From Eutypella sp. D-1 (taxonomy: Eukaryota > Ascomycota > Sordariomycetes > Xylariales > Diatrypaceae), in contig JAJTTP010000007.1 of assembly GCA_023313575.1 (NCBI GenBank), forward strand, positions 1,922,001 through 1,986,000: 64,000 bases of DNA. The letters are read 5' to 3'. The notes beneath the pieces were generated by a model that was not told where the DNA came from, ran no database searches, and saw nothing but the letters and a program-made list of their open reading frames with translations. Made by a program: the position numbers and the translations under genes. Below, piece by piece: positions 47,047 to 57,838 of the stretch. Position 1 is the first letter of the stretch, and each line of letters opens with the position of its first letter.

Positions 47047-47800
47047 ATGTCGCTTGGGGCTCTCACCACAACCTCCACCTATCCCGAAGACTACACACCA
47101 ACGTCATGGCTGTACCAAGTGAACACTGAGTCAACTTTCTACTTCCTCTATGGGAAACCGCTTGAGCCCACATGTCTACCAAAGAATCAAGTCCCATACG
47201 ACAACCACTTCTACGAGCCTGGAGTATGCCTGTTGGGATACACGACGGCATGTCAGGGGCCAGCCTCCTCTGGAAATCGAAATGAAATCCAGAATACCTG
47301 TTGCCCGTAAGTAAGATGTGGTGAAGGAAGACACGGCCCGTCCCAGCCGGCTTCTAACTGTCGTCCTCAAACCACATGTTGCTTCAAGTAGCTAAGGACA
47401 GGATCTCTGTATCTAATCTGCTCACCAGGGAAGGCAATTTCGAGTGCGTGTCCTTGGAGAGCCGATACAGCAACCCGTGCGGCCCCACCCTCCCATGTTG
47501 CATAAGTATGTACAAGGTGGACGTGACGACCGGGCTCACGACGGTGGAGGCGACGCCGCGCGGGGATTAGTCCGAGGGCCCGCCGATGCAGTTGAGCGCG
47601 CCCTTCGGCGTCACGGCCTACGGGATCCTGGTCCGGCATCTCGCCACCGATGATGTCACCCGCCGAGGCGGTCGTAGCTGTGTCATTGCCCCCTTCCGAT
47701 CATGTGTACAGTTTGGATATTGCGGCCGGCGCAGGTGTGGACGTGGCTGTTGGCATGTTGCTGCTTGCTACATATCTAAGCTGAGCTATGCTGCTGTTGA
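47047..47800 (+). pseudogene. Broken gene for a Cys-rich, C-terminally membrane-anchored surface protein
   Basis: Exon 1 (47047-47306) and exon 2 (from 47429; 122-bp intron with GTAAGT donor and CACCAG acceptor) join in phase at ...NTCCPEGNFECV, a Cys pattern seen in many fungal surface proteins of the type 'GYTTAC...CCP...F.C'. Exon 2 then meets an in-frame TAG (47568-47570). Beyond it the frame continues with plausible sequence (APFGVTAYGILVRHL). Later the reading moves to another frame, which encodes AAGAGVDVAVGMLLLATYLS, the usual Gly/Ala-Val transmembrane start of such proteins. At least one nonsense change and one frameshift break the gene. There is no obvious signal peptide at the chosen start, so the 5' end may be missing too. 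Confidence 0.6.
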
Positions 47801-48519
47801 GTGGGCTGATGGTCTGAGCGTCTGAAATAAATCCTCCGAAACCCCAAAGATTGAGCTACCGTCGACCCCTTGCAATAACAAGGTAGCCTGCCTAACTACA
47901 TAGGTAACCCCGTACCTGCCTATTACGGTCGTGTAAAACCGGTGTATCCGATAGGAATCGTAGGGATAAGAAATGTCAGGGCTAGAGAGATCCATATAGG
48001 CACCCCATAGGAATTGCCTGCAGCCTGCAGGTACATCATATAAAAGGTGGACTTGGAAAAGTGGATTGATTACCTAGGTACTCCAGAGATGCCTTAGGTA
48101 CGCCAAGACAGAAGTCTCGCCAATTACATACACAACATTTTCACTTCTGGCGCAGTTGGCGCCGGGGAGGTCCACTTGCTGGCGGGGGAGGTCCATATAG
48201 AATTTATTCCAAGGCCGTCTAGAATTCTGTCGGACAAGTACATACCTAGGTACATACTAATATGACAGGCAAGTTACCTACAAGGTAATTTATCCATGCT
48301 TATATCTTCCATATACTATACCGTTTATTTTTTCAGTTTATATTTTATCCTTGTTACGGTAATAAGTCCGAGGAACTGTATGTTTATCATTTGTTACGAT
48401 CCAGAAAGTCCGTGCTAACCTAGGTAGTAGCTGAAATAAAGGATTTATTTTCGTAGCACATTACGATTTTTAGCTGGCCATAGCTTGATTAACCTAGCCG
48501 GGCCGGCATTTGCTAAGTT

Positions 48520-48615
48520 CCCCGGCCTTGCAGACGGGAGAAGAAAGTGGACGGATCGTTGGGTAAAGCTTTTTAAGAGCTGTCAGATTTCTTCCCCTGT
48601 CTACCAAGCCGGCAT
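48520..48615. repeat. Inverted-repeat (MITE-like) element, copy 1
   Basis: GCAGACGGGAGAAGAAAGTGGACGG on one side and CAGATTTCTTCCCCTGTCT on the other form an imperfect hairpin. The same sequence occurs in reverse orientation near 51750-51830 and in more degenerate form near 54325-54405. Confidence 0.4.
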
Positions 48616-49559
48616 ACGGCGACCAGCCTTGTCCCTTCACCTAACAACCTATAGGCAATTACGCACTAGGAACTTGGTACAAGTTGTGAACCTACATATA
48701 GGAATATACATACGTCTCGCTTTGGCCACTGGCAAATCTATTTTACGTTTCGGTAAACGAAGTTACCACCACTTGTTAACGTTCTTTGCCTTATAATTTA
48801 TATCCGACTGTACCTGCTTGTCACACGGAGGAGGAGCCCTGTTCGCCAGGATCCCTGTCAATCTCGTGATAGCGGTCGGGTATATTAATTGGGCCTGTGT
48901 GTTAGGTCCCACTATTACAGTGGCCGCTCCACTTATATCGCTCTATAGCTATATCCCTTGGCACAGGGCATTATGTATTTAGCTTTTTCCCTTTTCATCA
49001 TCTTGCTACATATCACTAACACTCTGGCTTGCGGACGGTTGCCCACTATCGGTATCGCGACGTCAGTATAGTAATCGTAGCTCGGAATCAAAAGCCACTG
49101 TTTTCATTTATCGAACGTTTCGTAATCCGTGCACTTATTGTACTGTGCGGGGTTGGGAGACTTCTCCTTTTCCCTTTTCTTTTCTTTCCCCCCCAGGGAC
49201 CTTGAGACCATAACCGTTTGTTATCAATCGAATAGACGTATCAAAGAATACAGACATTCCAAGCAGGAGACCCCCCTTGTGACAATGCTGGACCCGCAGC
49301 GGGACCTGTGGGACCGCTAATAGTATATCCCCTGGAAACCTGTATATGGAGATCTTGAATATGTTTAGGTGTTCTCTTATTGTATGTGATACTCGAAGCT
49401 TATCGATGCCATCCTAGCATCGTGCCATTGAATGGACGTCATCCGGACACTTAAAGGATTAGGGGAAGTGGGTGCGCAGATACCCTCCATCTAAGATCTC
49501 GAGTTTTGCTGGACCTAGCCATGTTTCGAATTTGAATACAAAACCTTCTCCGTGGAGAC

Positions 49560-50000
49560 ATTAGGGGTTCAAGAGCATCATGAATTTACGCTTGCTCTAT
49601 GTACCAGGTAAGCAATTACTGTCACACAGTTTTCTAAACGAGGGCTTAGCAGTATGCGATATTTAGAGTTATGCAGTGATACCTGCAGTTATGAATACAA
49701 GTAACAGGCGTTGAAACGTAAATAACTAACAAGACCTATATGGAGGTTAGGGCGGCTATAATAGAATATTTGAATGGCGATACGTACTAGCTATTCATCG
49801 TGTATATATAGGACCAAGGATCCCTGCCCAAGACTGATCGAGGGGAGAAAGTTTAAGGCCCTCGAGACTGAAGAAGAATTATTAGTTGTTCTGATATATT
49901 CTAAGCCTAAGACTACTGCCTTTGGAATAATTACGAGTGCTTCGATTTTAAAAAACCAAAACCTTTGGCGGCAAGTAGTTCATAATGGATAACAGCAAAG
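49560..50000 (+). mobile_element. Decayed Copia-like retrotransposon fragment
   Basis: A short stretch at about 49580-49660 translates as NLRLLYVPGKQLLSHSFLNE. This resembles the Copia protease/pre-integrase junction, which usually reads 'LYVP...NLLS'. Further on, a frame ends with LWRQVVHNG, resembling the 'LWH.RLGH' pre-integrase start. Stops interrupt both. No LTRs could be tied to it, so this is a remnant only. Confidence 0.35.
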
Positions 50001-51250
50001 AGTTCATGGATATGACGGGACGGTGCTCAGTAACTGTTGTAGTAGTCCCATATTTAGCTTAGTTTGAGTACGATTGCCTTTGTGTGCATCTCTATTAACC
50101 CATATACAAGGAGTAGTCTCCATAGCTTCCCTCCAAGCCCATCCAATGGGCCACCGTTCAGTCCTCAACAGATTAAAGCCTCATATGGCAGCCTTTCACC
50201 CTAGAAACAAGGCCAATTAAAATATTCCCCGACTGTTCTTCGTTGTAGCAACCAGACCGAAGCCGAACTCGGCTGGTGGCCAAGGCTGCGTCTTCCTCTC
50301 GAACCTTCTGCCTTGCGCCGCCCAGAGAGGCGCCTTGGGCACGCTCAGTTGCCATCCATGGCAAAGGCGAGACAGGACCTTCTATCGATGTATCTTGGTT
50401 GGGATCGAGCTGCTTTCGGGTGCTGCGGCCCCGGTGTTGGCGATGCCTCTTAATGGTTCTTGGGAGAATCACGACGTTGACCGTAGGATGGCCCTCTTCA
50501 TCTGATGTAGTTGAAGTGACAGCACCAGACTAGGGGCGGGGCGGGGTGGGGGAGTGCCGGTAATCCGAGGTCTACGGCCGTGCCAAAGCCTTTGAGATTC
50601 CACGTCAGGTTCTATATAGCTCTTAGCAACACACCGAATCTAGCAACTCGGAAAACAAGTTCATGTATGACTAACCTTTAACTGGTCGTAGAAAGTGGTT
50701 CTGTACCATAGCCGCGATACCAAGAATTGCAGTTACCGCGCCAAAGATTATCCCACAAAGAGCTTCTGGTGTCATCGGGACATAAAGTTATAGCGAAGAT
50801 TATACGTCGGGCTCGTAGAGGATTTCGCGTAATTTGACTATGTGAATACCTAATAGTTGAACGGGATGGACGAATGGCAGGGCCCTTACATCGCACATCT
50901 TATATATATAGGCCAGAGCTGACTGGCATACGCCATCCTCTGCGTCATCTTGGTCTTCGAGGATCCACCTAGACAGTGTAGCGCTTATGATACAACGACA
51001 AGAAGTTCATGAGCTAGGGGCTCTCAGCTCCAGGGCTTCATCGCGAATAGACCGCCAAACTGCTATGCTGGTTGCTGGTTCGAAAATGGGATATTGTAAG
51101 TGGGCTACAGACGGAAAAGGCCCGTAGTTACACAGCCTTACCCTACTTGGAGCTACTAAGGGGGCCCTGCTTAGCGTAAAAGATTTGACAGTGTCTTAAG
51201 CCTTTTGGAAGTAGGTCATATCCACAGTTGACAGGCTAACGTATTCGACC

Positions 51251-51300
51251 TGGTTTTGGGGACTCGGTTTTGGGCCAGGGTCTGGTTTTGGGCCACCTCT
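51251..51300. repeat. Lone terminal-repeat-like sequence of a pogo-type element
   Basis: Three GGTTTTGGG units and the end TTGGGCCACC. The last ten bases are identical to the inner part of the TIR of the transposon at 33786. No partner end is visible nearby, so this is probably a relic of a related element. Confidence 0.35.
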
Positions 51301-51485
51301 ATTTTGGTGTATTTCCATACAAATCCCTTATTTTTAAAAATTCGTTATGCCACCAAAGTTTGCCCAAATCTCTTCTAAATTTATACAACAGCTCTGTATA
51401 TAGTTTTGATTCTCATAACAAATTGAAAAGAAGATCGGGGGAGTATTAAAAGAAACACGGATATAATACCGAATATATGCATATA

Positions 51486-51645
51486 TGTCGCAACCAGTGT
51501 GGGCCCAAAAGGGCCCACTCTGGCTACCTATAAAAGGAGCACCCCGGGCTAGGTTTAGGAGATTCTTCTTCTTTTCCCTTCCTTCCCCAGAGCCGTAGCA
51601 AGGCCCTTACGGGCCCAAAATATATGCCATATTTTGGTTGCGACA
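51486..51645 (+). mobile_element. Solo LTR (160 bp) with 5-bp target duplication
   Basis: Begins TGTCGCAACCA and ends TGGTTGCGACA, a perfect 11-bp inverted repeat starting TG and ending CA. ATATA lies immediately on both sides (51481-51485 and 51646-51650), which is a 5-bp duplication. A TATA box (CTATAAAAGG at about 51529) and a C/T-rich segment follow. All this fits an LTR left after recombination between two LTRs. No internal retroelement DNA remains around it. A very small non-autonomous element with the same ends is the alternative. Confidence 0.8.
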
Positions 51646-51749
51646 ATATATTATATTACGGTAACGCGCGGTCGGATACGTATATAATCGGCTATATAAC
51701 CGGGTTAAATACGTTACATGTTAGTTACTGAAATACTTAGGTACACCGA

Positions 51750-51830
51750 ATCGATCGTACCGGACGGGATTCACCCAAAGACCCGTCCGATTTCTTTCCC
51801 CGTCTGCTAAGCCGCTACATATAAGTATAA
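51750..51830. repeat. Inverted-repeat (MITE-like) element, copy 2
   Basis: CGGACGGGATTCACCCAAAG followed by CCCGTCCGATTTCTTTCCCC: the two CGGACGGG/CCCGTCCG arms pair as a hairpin. Reverse complement matches copy 1. Confidence 0.45.
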
Positions 51831-52636
51831 GGATAGCCGCTAGTAGCCCTATTAGATCCCTATAAGATAGCCCGTTATAACCTAGACCCATTTGACAGGA
51901 GGGGCTAGTTCCAAGGTTGTGTGTACGTATATAAAGCTGAAACACTGCGTTCGTATATAGGGCCTTAGTCCCCGCTTACCCCTTACAGTATGGATACCAT
52001 GTACCTAGAAGCTAGGTAATCAGTACCTGCGAAAAGCCCTAGGAATAAGTGTTTTACTTTGTATCTGGTACTTATATTTATCTAGCCTAACCTGTATACG
52101 CTAATGCGGGTAATCCCGGTTATCCTTTTACAGTAAAGGGTCCGTGGCTGTACTAGTATGGAGACCGACGATAGAGTCTGTTTAAGTGACGTAGGTATAC
52201 TGAATACTAGGTACTTGGTATAAGTAGACTATCAACAGTAGTTGAACGGGCTTACGTATAAATACCTGGAGATCTCATGAGCCAGTGGTTTCAACTTCAA
52301 TCCAGTCAACGGATCCAGTCAACGAATGTACCTAAAGCTAGCTATAGCACTTCCATTGGGTGCAATCATTTCGAAGATAGATTGACAAGAAAATACTACT
52401 TAGACCCGTGCTGGTGTAGCAGCCACTTCGAGTATCTCTTCGTTTCTGCCTCTCACTGCTCTCCGCTACTGTTCGACCAGGGGCCACGGTCCTCTCATGC
52501 CCGACCTAACACCGAATCCCCTGGCCTTGTCTACGCTCTTATCTTCCAACGAGCAGCAGAAGCTACGGCAGCGACTAGATCATCGCTTTCGAGAAATATC
52601 CACTTGCTTCTCAATATATCCGGTGTCTAAAGCGGT

Positions 52637-52928
52637 ATCCCTGGTTCTTCGCCCTACAGCAACATATTCAAACCCACGCTGACGGGTGGTTATTCATGTG
52701 CACCAGCTGCTGGAAGGCGTTCATGCGAGAACACGACCTGAAGTCGCACGGGTCCTTGTACTCGGGAGAGAGCATTTTATTTGCCGGAGCGACCTACTGG
52801 CCGGCGGCTTCTGAGGCTGCAGTCGTCGGTTCTCTTAGGCCTCGATTTTGAAGAGGCATCTTCGTAGCGAGCCCGGACACAGGTGTAAAGAACTGCTTCT
52901 CAACGAAGATAAGCTGGACTCAGCGTAG
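52637..52928 (+). pseudogene. Decayed C2H2 zinc-finger transcription factor (C-terminal fragment)
   Basis: The frame reads LQQHIQTHADGWLFMCTSCW then KAFMREHDLKSHGSLYSGES, a C2H2 finger preceded by the His pair of the finger before it. The second His pair is followed by a degenerate linker. A one-base shift before about 52833 moves the reading to SILKRHLRSEPGHRCKELL, ending at TAG 52926-52928. Intact fungal factors of this kind carry two or three fingers, the last with an 'LKRH.RSE.G..C' ending. The finger linker is diverged (YSGES where HTGEK is usual). No 5' part is recognisable. It is clearly broken. Confidence 0.6.
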
Positions 52929-53395
52929 ATTATAAAGCCGATCGCTGTCCTGTGGATAGATCTTGTCATGCCGCCATCAACACTGATTACACCCCCATCA
53001 GACGTTCTGAGCCTAGGTACTCGACCTGTCCCAACACAACACTCACCCTACCGCATCCAAAATGGTTAGCTCTACTAATATTAACACTACTAACTATATT
53101 GTTCTATAAGTCCTTGCATAATAAGTAAATATTCCGAGGCCCTACATTACCATTCTAAGGACTTGCATCTCGTCCTTAGTCTATTATCATTAACCCCCAT
53201 GGATCAAATTAGCTACTAACACAGTCTCTTACCCGGAGTCTCGTCGCCCGTATAATGTGGTACTGATTAGGGCCTATCAATCTTTCTCCCACGGTAGGGG
53301 CATGTGACGCAGGGCGTCTACGGTGGTGTCACGAATAGGGGTAATAGTGGAAATGCTACGAACCACCCCATTCCTGAATATCTCCACAGATAAAA

Positions 53396-53598
53396 TGTCA
53401 CGTGTAGATAGTGATCGCCAAGACCCTTCTTGGCGGCCACCTCCTTTTTGGTGATGGCCCCTTTGATATATAGGGATGTTGATCACTCTCATCTCAGATT
53501 GCCTCTCCTTTAGCTAGCCAACGATTAATCTCAGTAGTTATCCCTTCTACATCTTCTGTTATATAAAATCAGGACCCTATGGTGACACCTTCGGTACA
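53396..53598 (+). repeat. Dispersed LTR-like repeat, copy C
   Basis: About 203 bp from TGTCACGTGTAGATAG to CACCTTCGGTACA. It shares CTCCTTTAGCTAGCCAACGA and CTACATCTTCTGTTATATAA with copies A and B. A GATATATAGGG stretch sits at the TATA position. Confidence 0.55.
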
Positions 53599-54324
53599 AG
53601 AAATAGGGGTAGATGTCCCACACCTTGTGGATCGATACATATATGCCTGCCGTAGATATCTCCCAGTCCTTCAGGCTACTCTCACATAACGTTTCCACTA
53701 CGTATTGACCACATTATTTCATGCATAAATCGGTCTATATGTGCCAGGAAAGACCGGCGATCCGGAGGGGGGGGGGTGGATAATGAAAGCCCCCTTTTCT
53801 TTCCTGCGCCCTGATCACCCAGCCGGCCAATCCGATCAAATGGGTTTCCCTTTCCTCTCTAGATCAATCTTCTAGGAGAAGATGAGATGGCCCTAAGGGT
53901 TTCTCTCCTCCGCTATATCAAAATACTTATATGTAGATGGACGTATTAGCCGTCAGCAAGTAGAGCAACCCAGTATACTGTCTACCGCCACGTTCTGCTC
54001 AATTCTTAGCCCGCATGCACATATGACCCTACTTCCTCGAGCTTAATCATATCATAGTATTCTGCTTGATTATGATGGGAGTGAGATAGATACCTAGTAA
54101 GTAAGTAGTGTATTAGCCTAGGTGGCGCGTGTGTGGTCGGCACTGGATATTTGAACCAATTTCGCTACTTTATGGGTAACGTTTTAGTACGAACAAAACA
54201 GCCCAACAGACCAAAAGAATAGACGTTAGTTACTTGAGAATTGAGAAATAAATGGTGCTCTTCACAAGAGATTGGGAGGGCTAAGGTAAGCTCGACAACT
54301 CCCTCATCCCATGTGGTGTCTAGC

Positions 54325-54405
54325 AGAGGGGGGAGGAAATCGGACGGGACCAAAGAACTTCACCTAACGACGTCCGGTTTCTTCTTCTGTCTAACGAAGG
54401 TGTAC
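54325..54405. repeat. Inverted-repeat (MITE-like) element, copy 3 (degenerate)
   Basis: AAATCGGACGGGACCAAAG and ACGTCCGGTTTCTTCTTCTG show the same arm order as the other two copies, with several mismatches. Confidence 0.35.
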
Positions 54406-56857
54406 ATGCATGAATAGCCAACCTAGTTAAGGGGGGCTACGTAGATATTCGATGAGCCAGCAAGCCACCCAGAATCGGTAACAGTCATGCTTTTCCCCTC
54501 TGGTTTCATTTGGAGGACACACCCCCTGCCGGACTTGCCTCACACTTTTTCACGGTCTTATTAGAACAGATCAGACGATATACAGGTACATGAAGTCCTT
54601 TTAGGATAAGGCACACAGATACCATAAACATATGAGCGACCTTCTCTTCTTACCGACGTTGAAAGCCAGGATCCTGCGACACCCTCTCCTGCTGGCTGAG
54701 GATAAACGGTTCTTCACGGGGTAAAGACGATGACCGGCACGACACGAGGATCAGGAAATTCCGTAACATGAGAGTCAAAGGGAAGGAAAAGAGCGAACAA
54801 TGGGATCGTCCATGCCAAACCGAGCATCTTTTACACGCCATCCCCTTTTACCCTCTCGTTTTGGAGAGAGTGCTGAGGAGCCGGAGGATATGCTCTGATG
54901 TGGTGTATTATATAAACCCTGCTGTTAAGCTTGTAACCTGGACTCCGGTCTTTGCCTTTGAGGGACTCGGTACCATGTGGTGATAAGTGGGTGCATCGAG
55001 ACGAGACGGCCTGGCCGTCTACCTGCGTGAAGATGACATCGTTGACGTTTGAGTTGGTATTTACGATTCCCCGAAAAGAAAGAAAGGCGGAATAGCCTCT
55101 ACAGCGTCCCAGGTCTCTAATTCAAGGCCATGAACCGTTCTCGTGAGATGCTGGGCAAGTAGATTGGACGCTCTGGATTACTAACCTGGGAACTGGGAAC
55201 TTGGGCTTGGAGCGAGACGTGCTGGTATAATCTAAGGCGCGCGCAATATGCTCCCCTGTCCGCGCCATGCTTCGGAAGGCCCGTCATGTCCTGGATGGAT
55301 GGACATAGGAATTGTACCCGAATACTACGCAGAGAAGGCCGCACGCTAACCTGTCCTGTCGAGTCGTATAGACAGAGCAGGGCTGTGTGCTGACAATACT
55401 TCCATGTAACCTCCATGTGCGCAAACGGCGTGCCAGTTCGCGCGGGCGGATATGGAAATCCACCCCGTCCACTTAGCGACAACGGTTCGGAGACGGGGTT
55501 AGTCGCGCAGCATGCTCTCGATAGAGCACCCTCTGCCTGTTCACGGTCGTTGTGATTCAGGGGCGGTAGTAGGTACGGCATGAGGAGGAGGTACGACCGA
55601 TCCGCTCCCGTGAACGATGCGGACCACGTGAATGTATAAAATTAACGCGGTAGTTCATGCTGGATTCGGTCCTTTGATCCCACACCAGACGAGCTCGCTA
55701 GTTCCCAAGACCAACTCACCAAGCCTTGTCATCTCGTCCATTGGGATCACGACCTTCCTCGAGGTAGACGCCTCACGCGAGCAGAGGCTTCAGCATCATG
55801 GTATCCCACTGTCTACGTCGGCACGGGCAGAAGGGAGTTTATAGACGCTATACAATCCATTATGTATCTCTCCAAAGTCCTGACCACAAGATACGCTGCG
55901 ACAGGTAGCCGGTCTCGTACAGGCCTGTAGGACGGCTTCGCGTCCAGATCCAGTCTTGTTACAAGCCGGTCGCTGTCCTGACTGATCATCATGCCACCAG
56001 GGGAAGCGTCCAGCCTTTTTTTAACACAGTCTTCGATCCGTTGATCTATTCTGGTTAAGATGAATACCTGACTGATGGCCTGGTTGCGTCTACTCAATCC
56101 GCGAACGCCATCTTCAACTTTTGCATTCCTGACGTTTTTTCGCTGTCTTCTCACGTCTTTTTATCTTGCTTGCGGGGGGTCTGCATCCCCCCCCCTTTTT
56201 CTATTTTCCTATTCTGAGATTGTTCGGCGGCGAAGCCTCTGTTGAGACGAGACCATCAACGTTTTTTTTTGGCGAGGGGGCTTGTTGTTGTTGTTGTTAG
56301 GACTTGGGCACGGCAGTTTAACGATTTCCTGTTCCCATGGTCCGTGTTGAAAGTCCGCAAATGTAAACGATATAGATCTAGAGGACTGGTGTCCTACGTA
56401 TGGACAAGAGTTTGCGAGAAACTACGGCATCGTGGGAAGTTCAGCCGCATCGGCTGGAAAATTTGTACCAGAAGTGGTTGGTATTTGCGCATCTGGTCGA
56501 AGACAATCTGGGGAATTACCCCACCGGTCATTCATAAGTCTTACCGTCCGTCACGGACTTTACGAACTGCAGGTCACAGTAATCGCAAACCGTATTGACC
56601 TAGGACAAATTTGTGTGGCATGACCGACGGATCAGATCCGGGCTATGCTCCAACGCATCTGGGCGATAAGTTTGACTTCGAATAAGAAGTCCATTGGTAT
56701 TCACAGCTTTATGTACAGACAACCACCACACCACCCGCCACCTTATGCTCAGCAGCTCCACATGATGGCTCGACGTATTTTATATTTTATGCATTTTAAT
56801 CCTTCCATACGTTTCATCATCAAACGTACGTAACCACCCAACTCCTTCTCTCTCTCC

Positions 56858-57838
56858 TCATGACGCAGGGGCCTGAGCCTGAGCCTGGGCCTGAGCGGCG
56901 GCGGCGGCGGCGGCGGCTTGTACGGACGGGGGGTCGACGGACTTGCCGAAACGCGGCTGGCCGGGATCCCGCAGGATTGGGTAATGGGCGAAGATCTGCC
57001 TAGTCCGGAGGTGGACGGGAATCTGGCTCTTCGGGGTGTCGGGGATAGTCTTCTCGAGTTTCTGTTTTTTCCCCAACGAGAGAACCACGCGAGCCTTCGG
57101 TTAGTCACGGGGTTCATCGGTAGCGGTGGGTGGTGTACAAAAGGGGGACTGACCAGGTTATCGTAGACGCATTTGCTTAGCTTCCACTCGTCCTTCCGGC
57201 ACTGCCATTGCTGGTGGTTGTTATTATCGAGGCACTGCCAGTGCTTGCGGAACTCTTCTAAGCAGTGCTTATTGAGGTCCTCGATCCTACAGGCGCATTA
57301 AGATGATCTGGGTCAGTCCTTGTGGTTCTTTCTGATCTGATCCAATGTATGTATTGCGCGAGCTCCTCGCTTGCTTCCGACTTCGAACAAAAAAGAAAGC
57401 CTCCCTTCCTGGGAATTTGAACGTACACACTGGCGGCGCATCTCGTGACCCTCCGGCCTTCCTTCAGACACTCGAACTCGCCCTTGCCCGGGTTTTCGGT
57501 CTTGCATTGCATGAAATCATCGTTGTAGGGGCGGCACCGGGCGCCGATGAAGAAGGAGGCGGAGAGGAGGGGCGCGGAGGTGGCGCCGATCTCCTTCACC
57601 GGGGGAATCGAATCGGGTAGCGGGGTGGTGTCGTAGAGGACCTGCTGGTTGAACCTGCGATCCCCCGAGGAGGAGGGCTTTGGTTAGCGACTAGGTGCAA
57701 CGAACATATAGATATATACCTAAGTAAGTATTAAGTATTAAAAAAGAAGACGGAGGATATCATATCGGGAGCTCGGCTGGAACTTGAAATAATGCCCGAA
57801 GGACATCGGAGCACCTACTGAGGCTGCCGGGCGGCCAT
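56858..57838 (-). CDS. NADH:ubiquinone oxidoreductase subunit NDUFA8 (PGIV/NUXM-type), complex I
   Basis: Four exons (57819-57838, 57427-57654, 57154-57286, 56858-57061) give 194 aa. The first exon is only 20 nt (MAARQP plus two bases). It joins to FNQQVLYDTTPLPDSIPPVK and EIGATSAPLLSASFFIGARC. Four CX9C motifs are visible: CRPYNDDFMQC, CLKEGRRVTRC, CLEEFRKHWQC and CRKDEWKLSKC. This quadruple CX9C pattern is the mark of NDUFA8, an accessory subunit on the intermembrane-space side of complex I, imported by the Mia40 disulfide relay. After KLEKTIPDTP and VHLRTRQIFAHYP the chain ends in an Ala/Gln-rich tail of about 20 residues (QAAAAAAAAQAQAQAQAPAS), likely lineage-specific. Divergent from the nucleoporin gene. 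Confidence 0.95.

Larger units (their letters stand above)
47801..52636. other. Repeat-rich gene-free interval
   Basis: About 4.8 kb without an intact gene. Contents named separately are an inverted-repeat element copy (48520-48615), a Copia-like remnant (about 49560-50000), a lone pogo-like TIR (51251-51300), a solo LTR (51486-51645) and another inverted-repeat element copy (51750-51830). A GC-richer island at about 50220-50600 has a minus-strand frame of 99 codons with no domain. Confidence 0.5.
52929..56857. other. Gene-free interval with repeats
   Basis: About 3.9 kb without a supportable gene. Copy C of the dispersed repeat lies at 53396-53598 and a degenerate hairpin repeat at about 54325-54405. 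Open frames at 55117-55581 (-), 55813-56154 (-) and 56242-56623 (+) have no recognisable domain. A run of about ten G at 53768 and a C/T tract near 56190 are simple sequence. Confidence 0.45.

Noticed and set aside
55117..56154. Minus-strand ORFs of 154 and 113 codons
   Set aside because: No recognisable family and no consistent exon structure.
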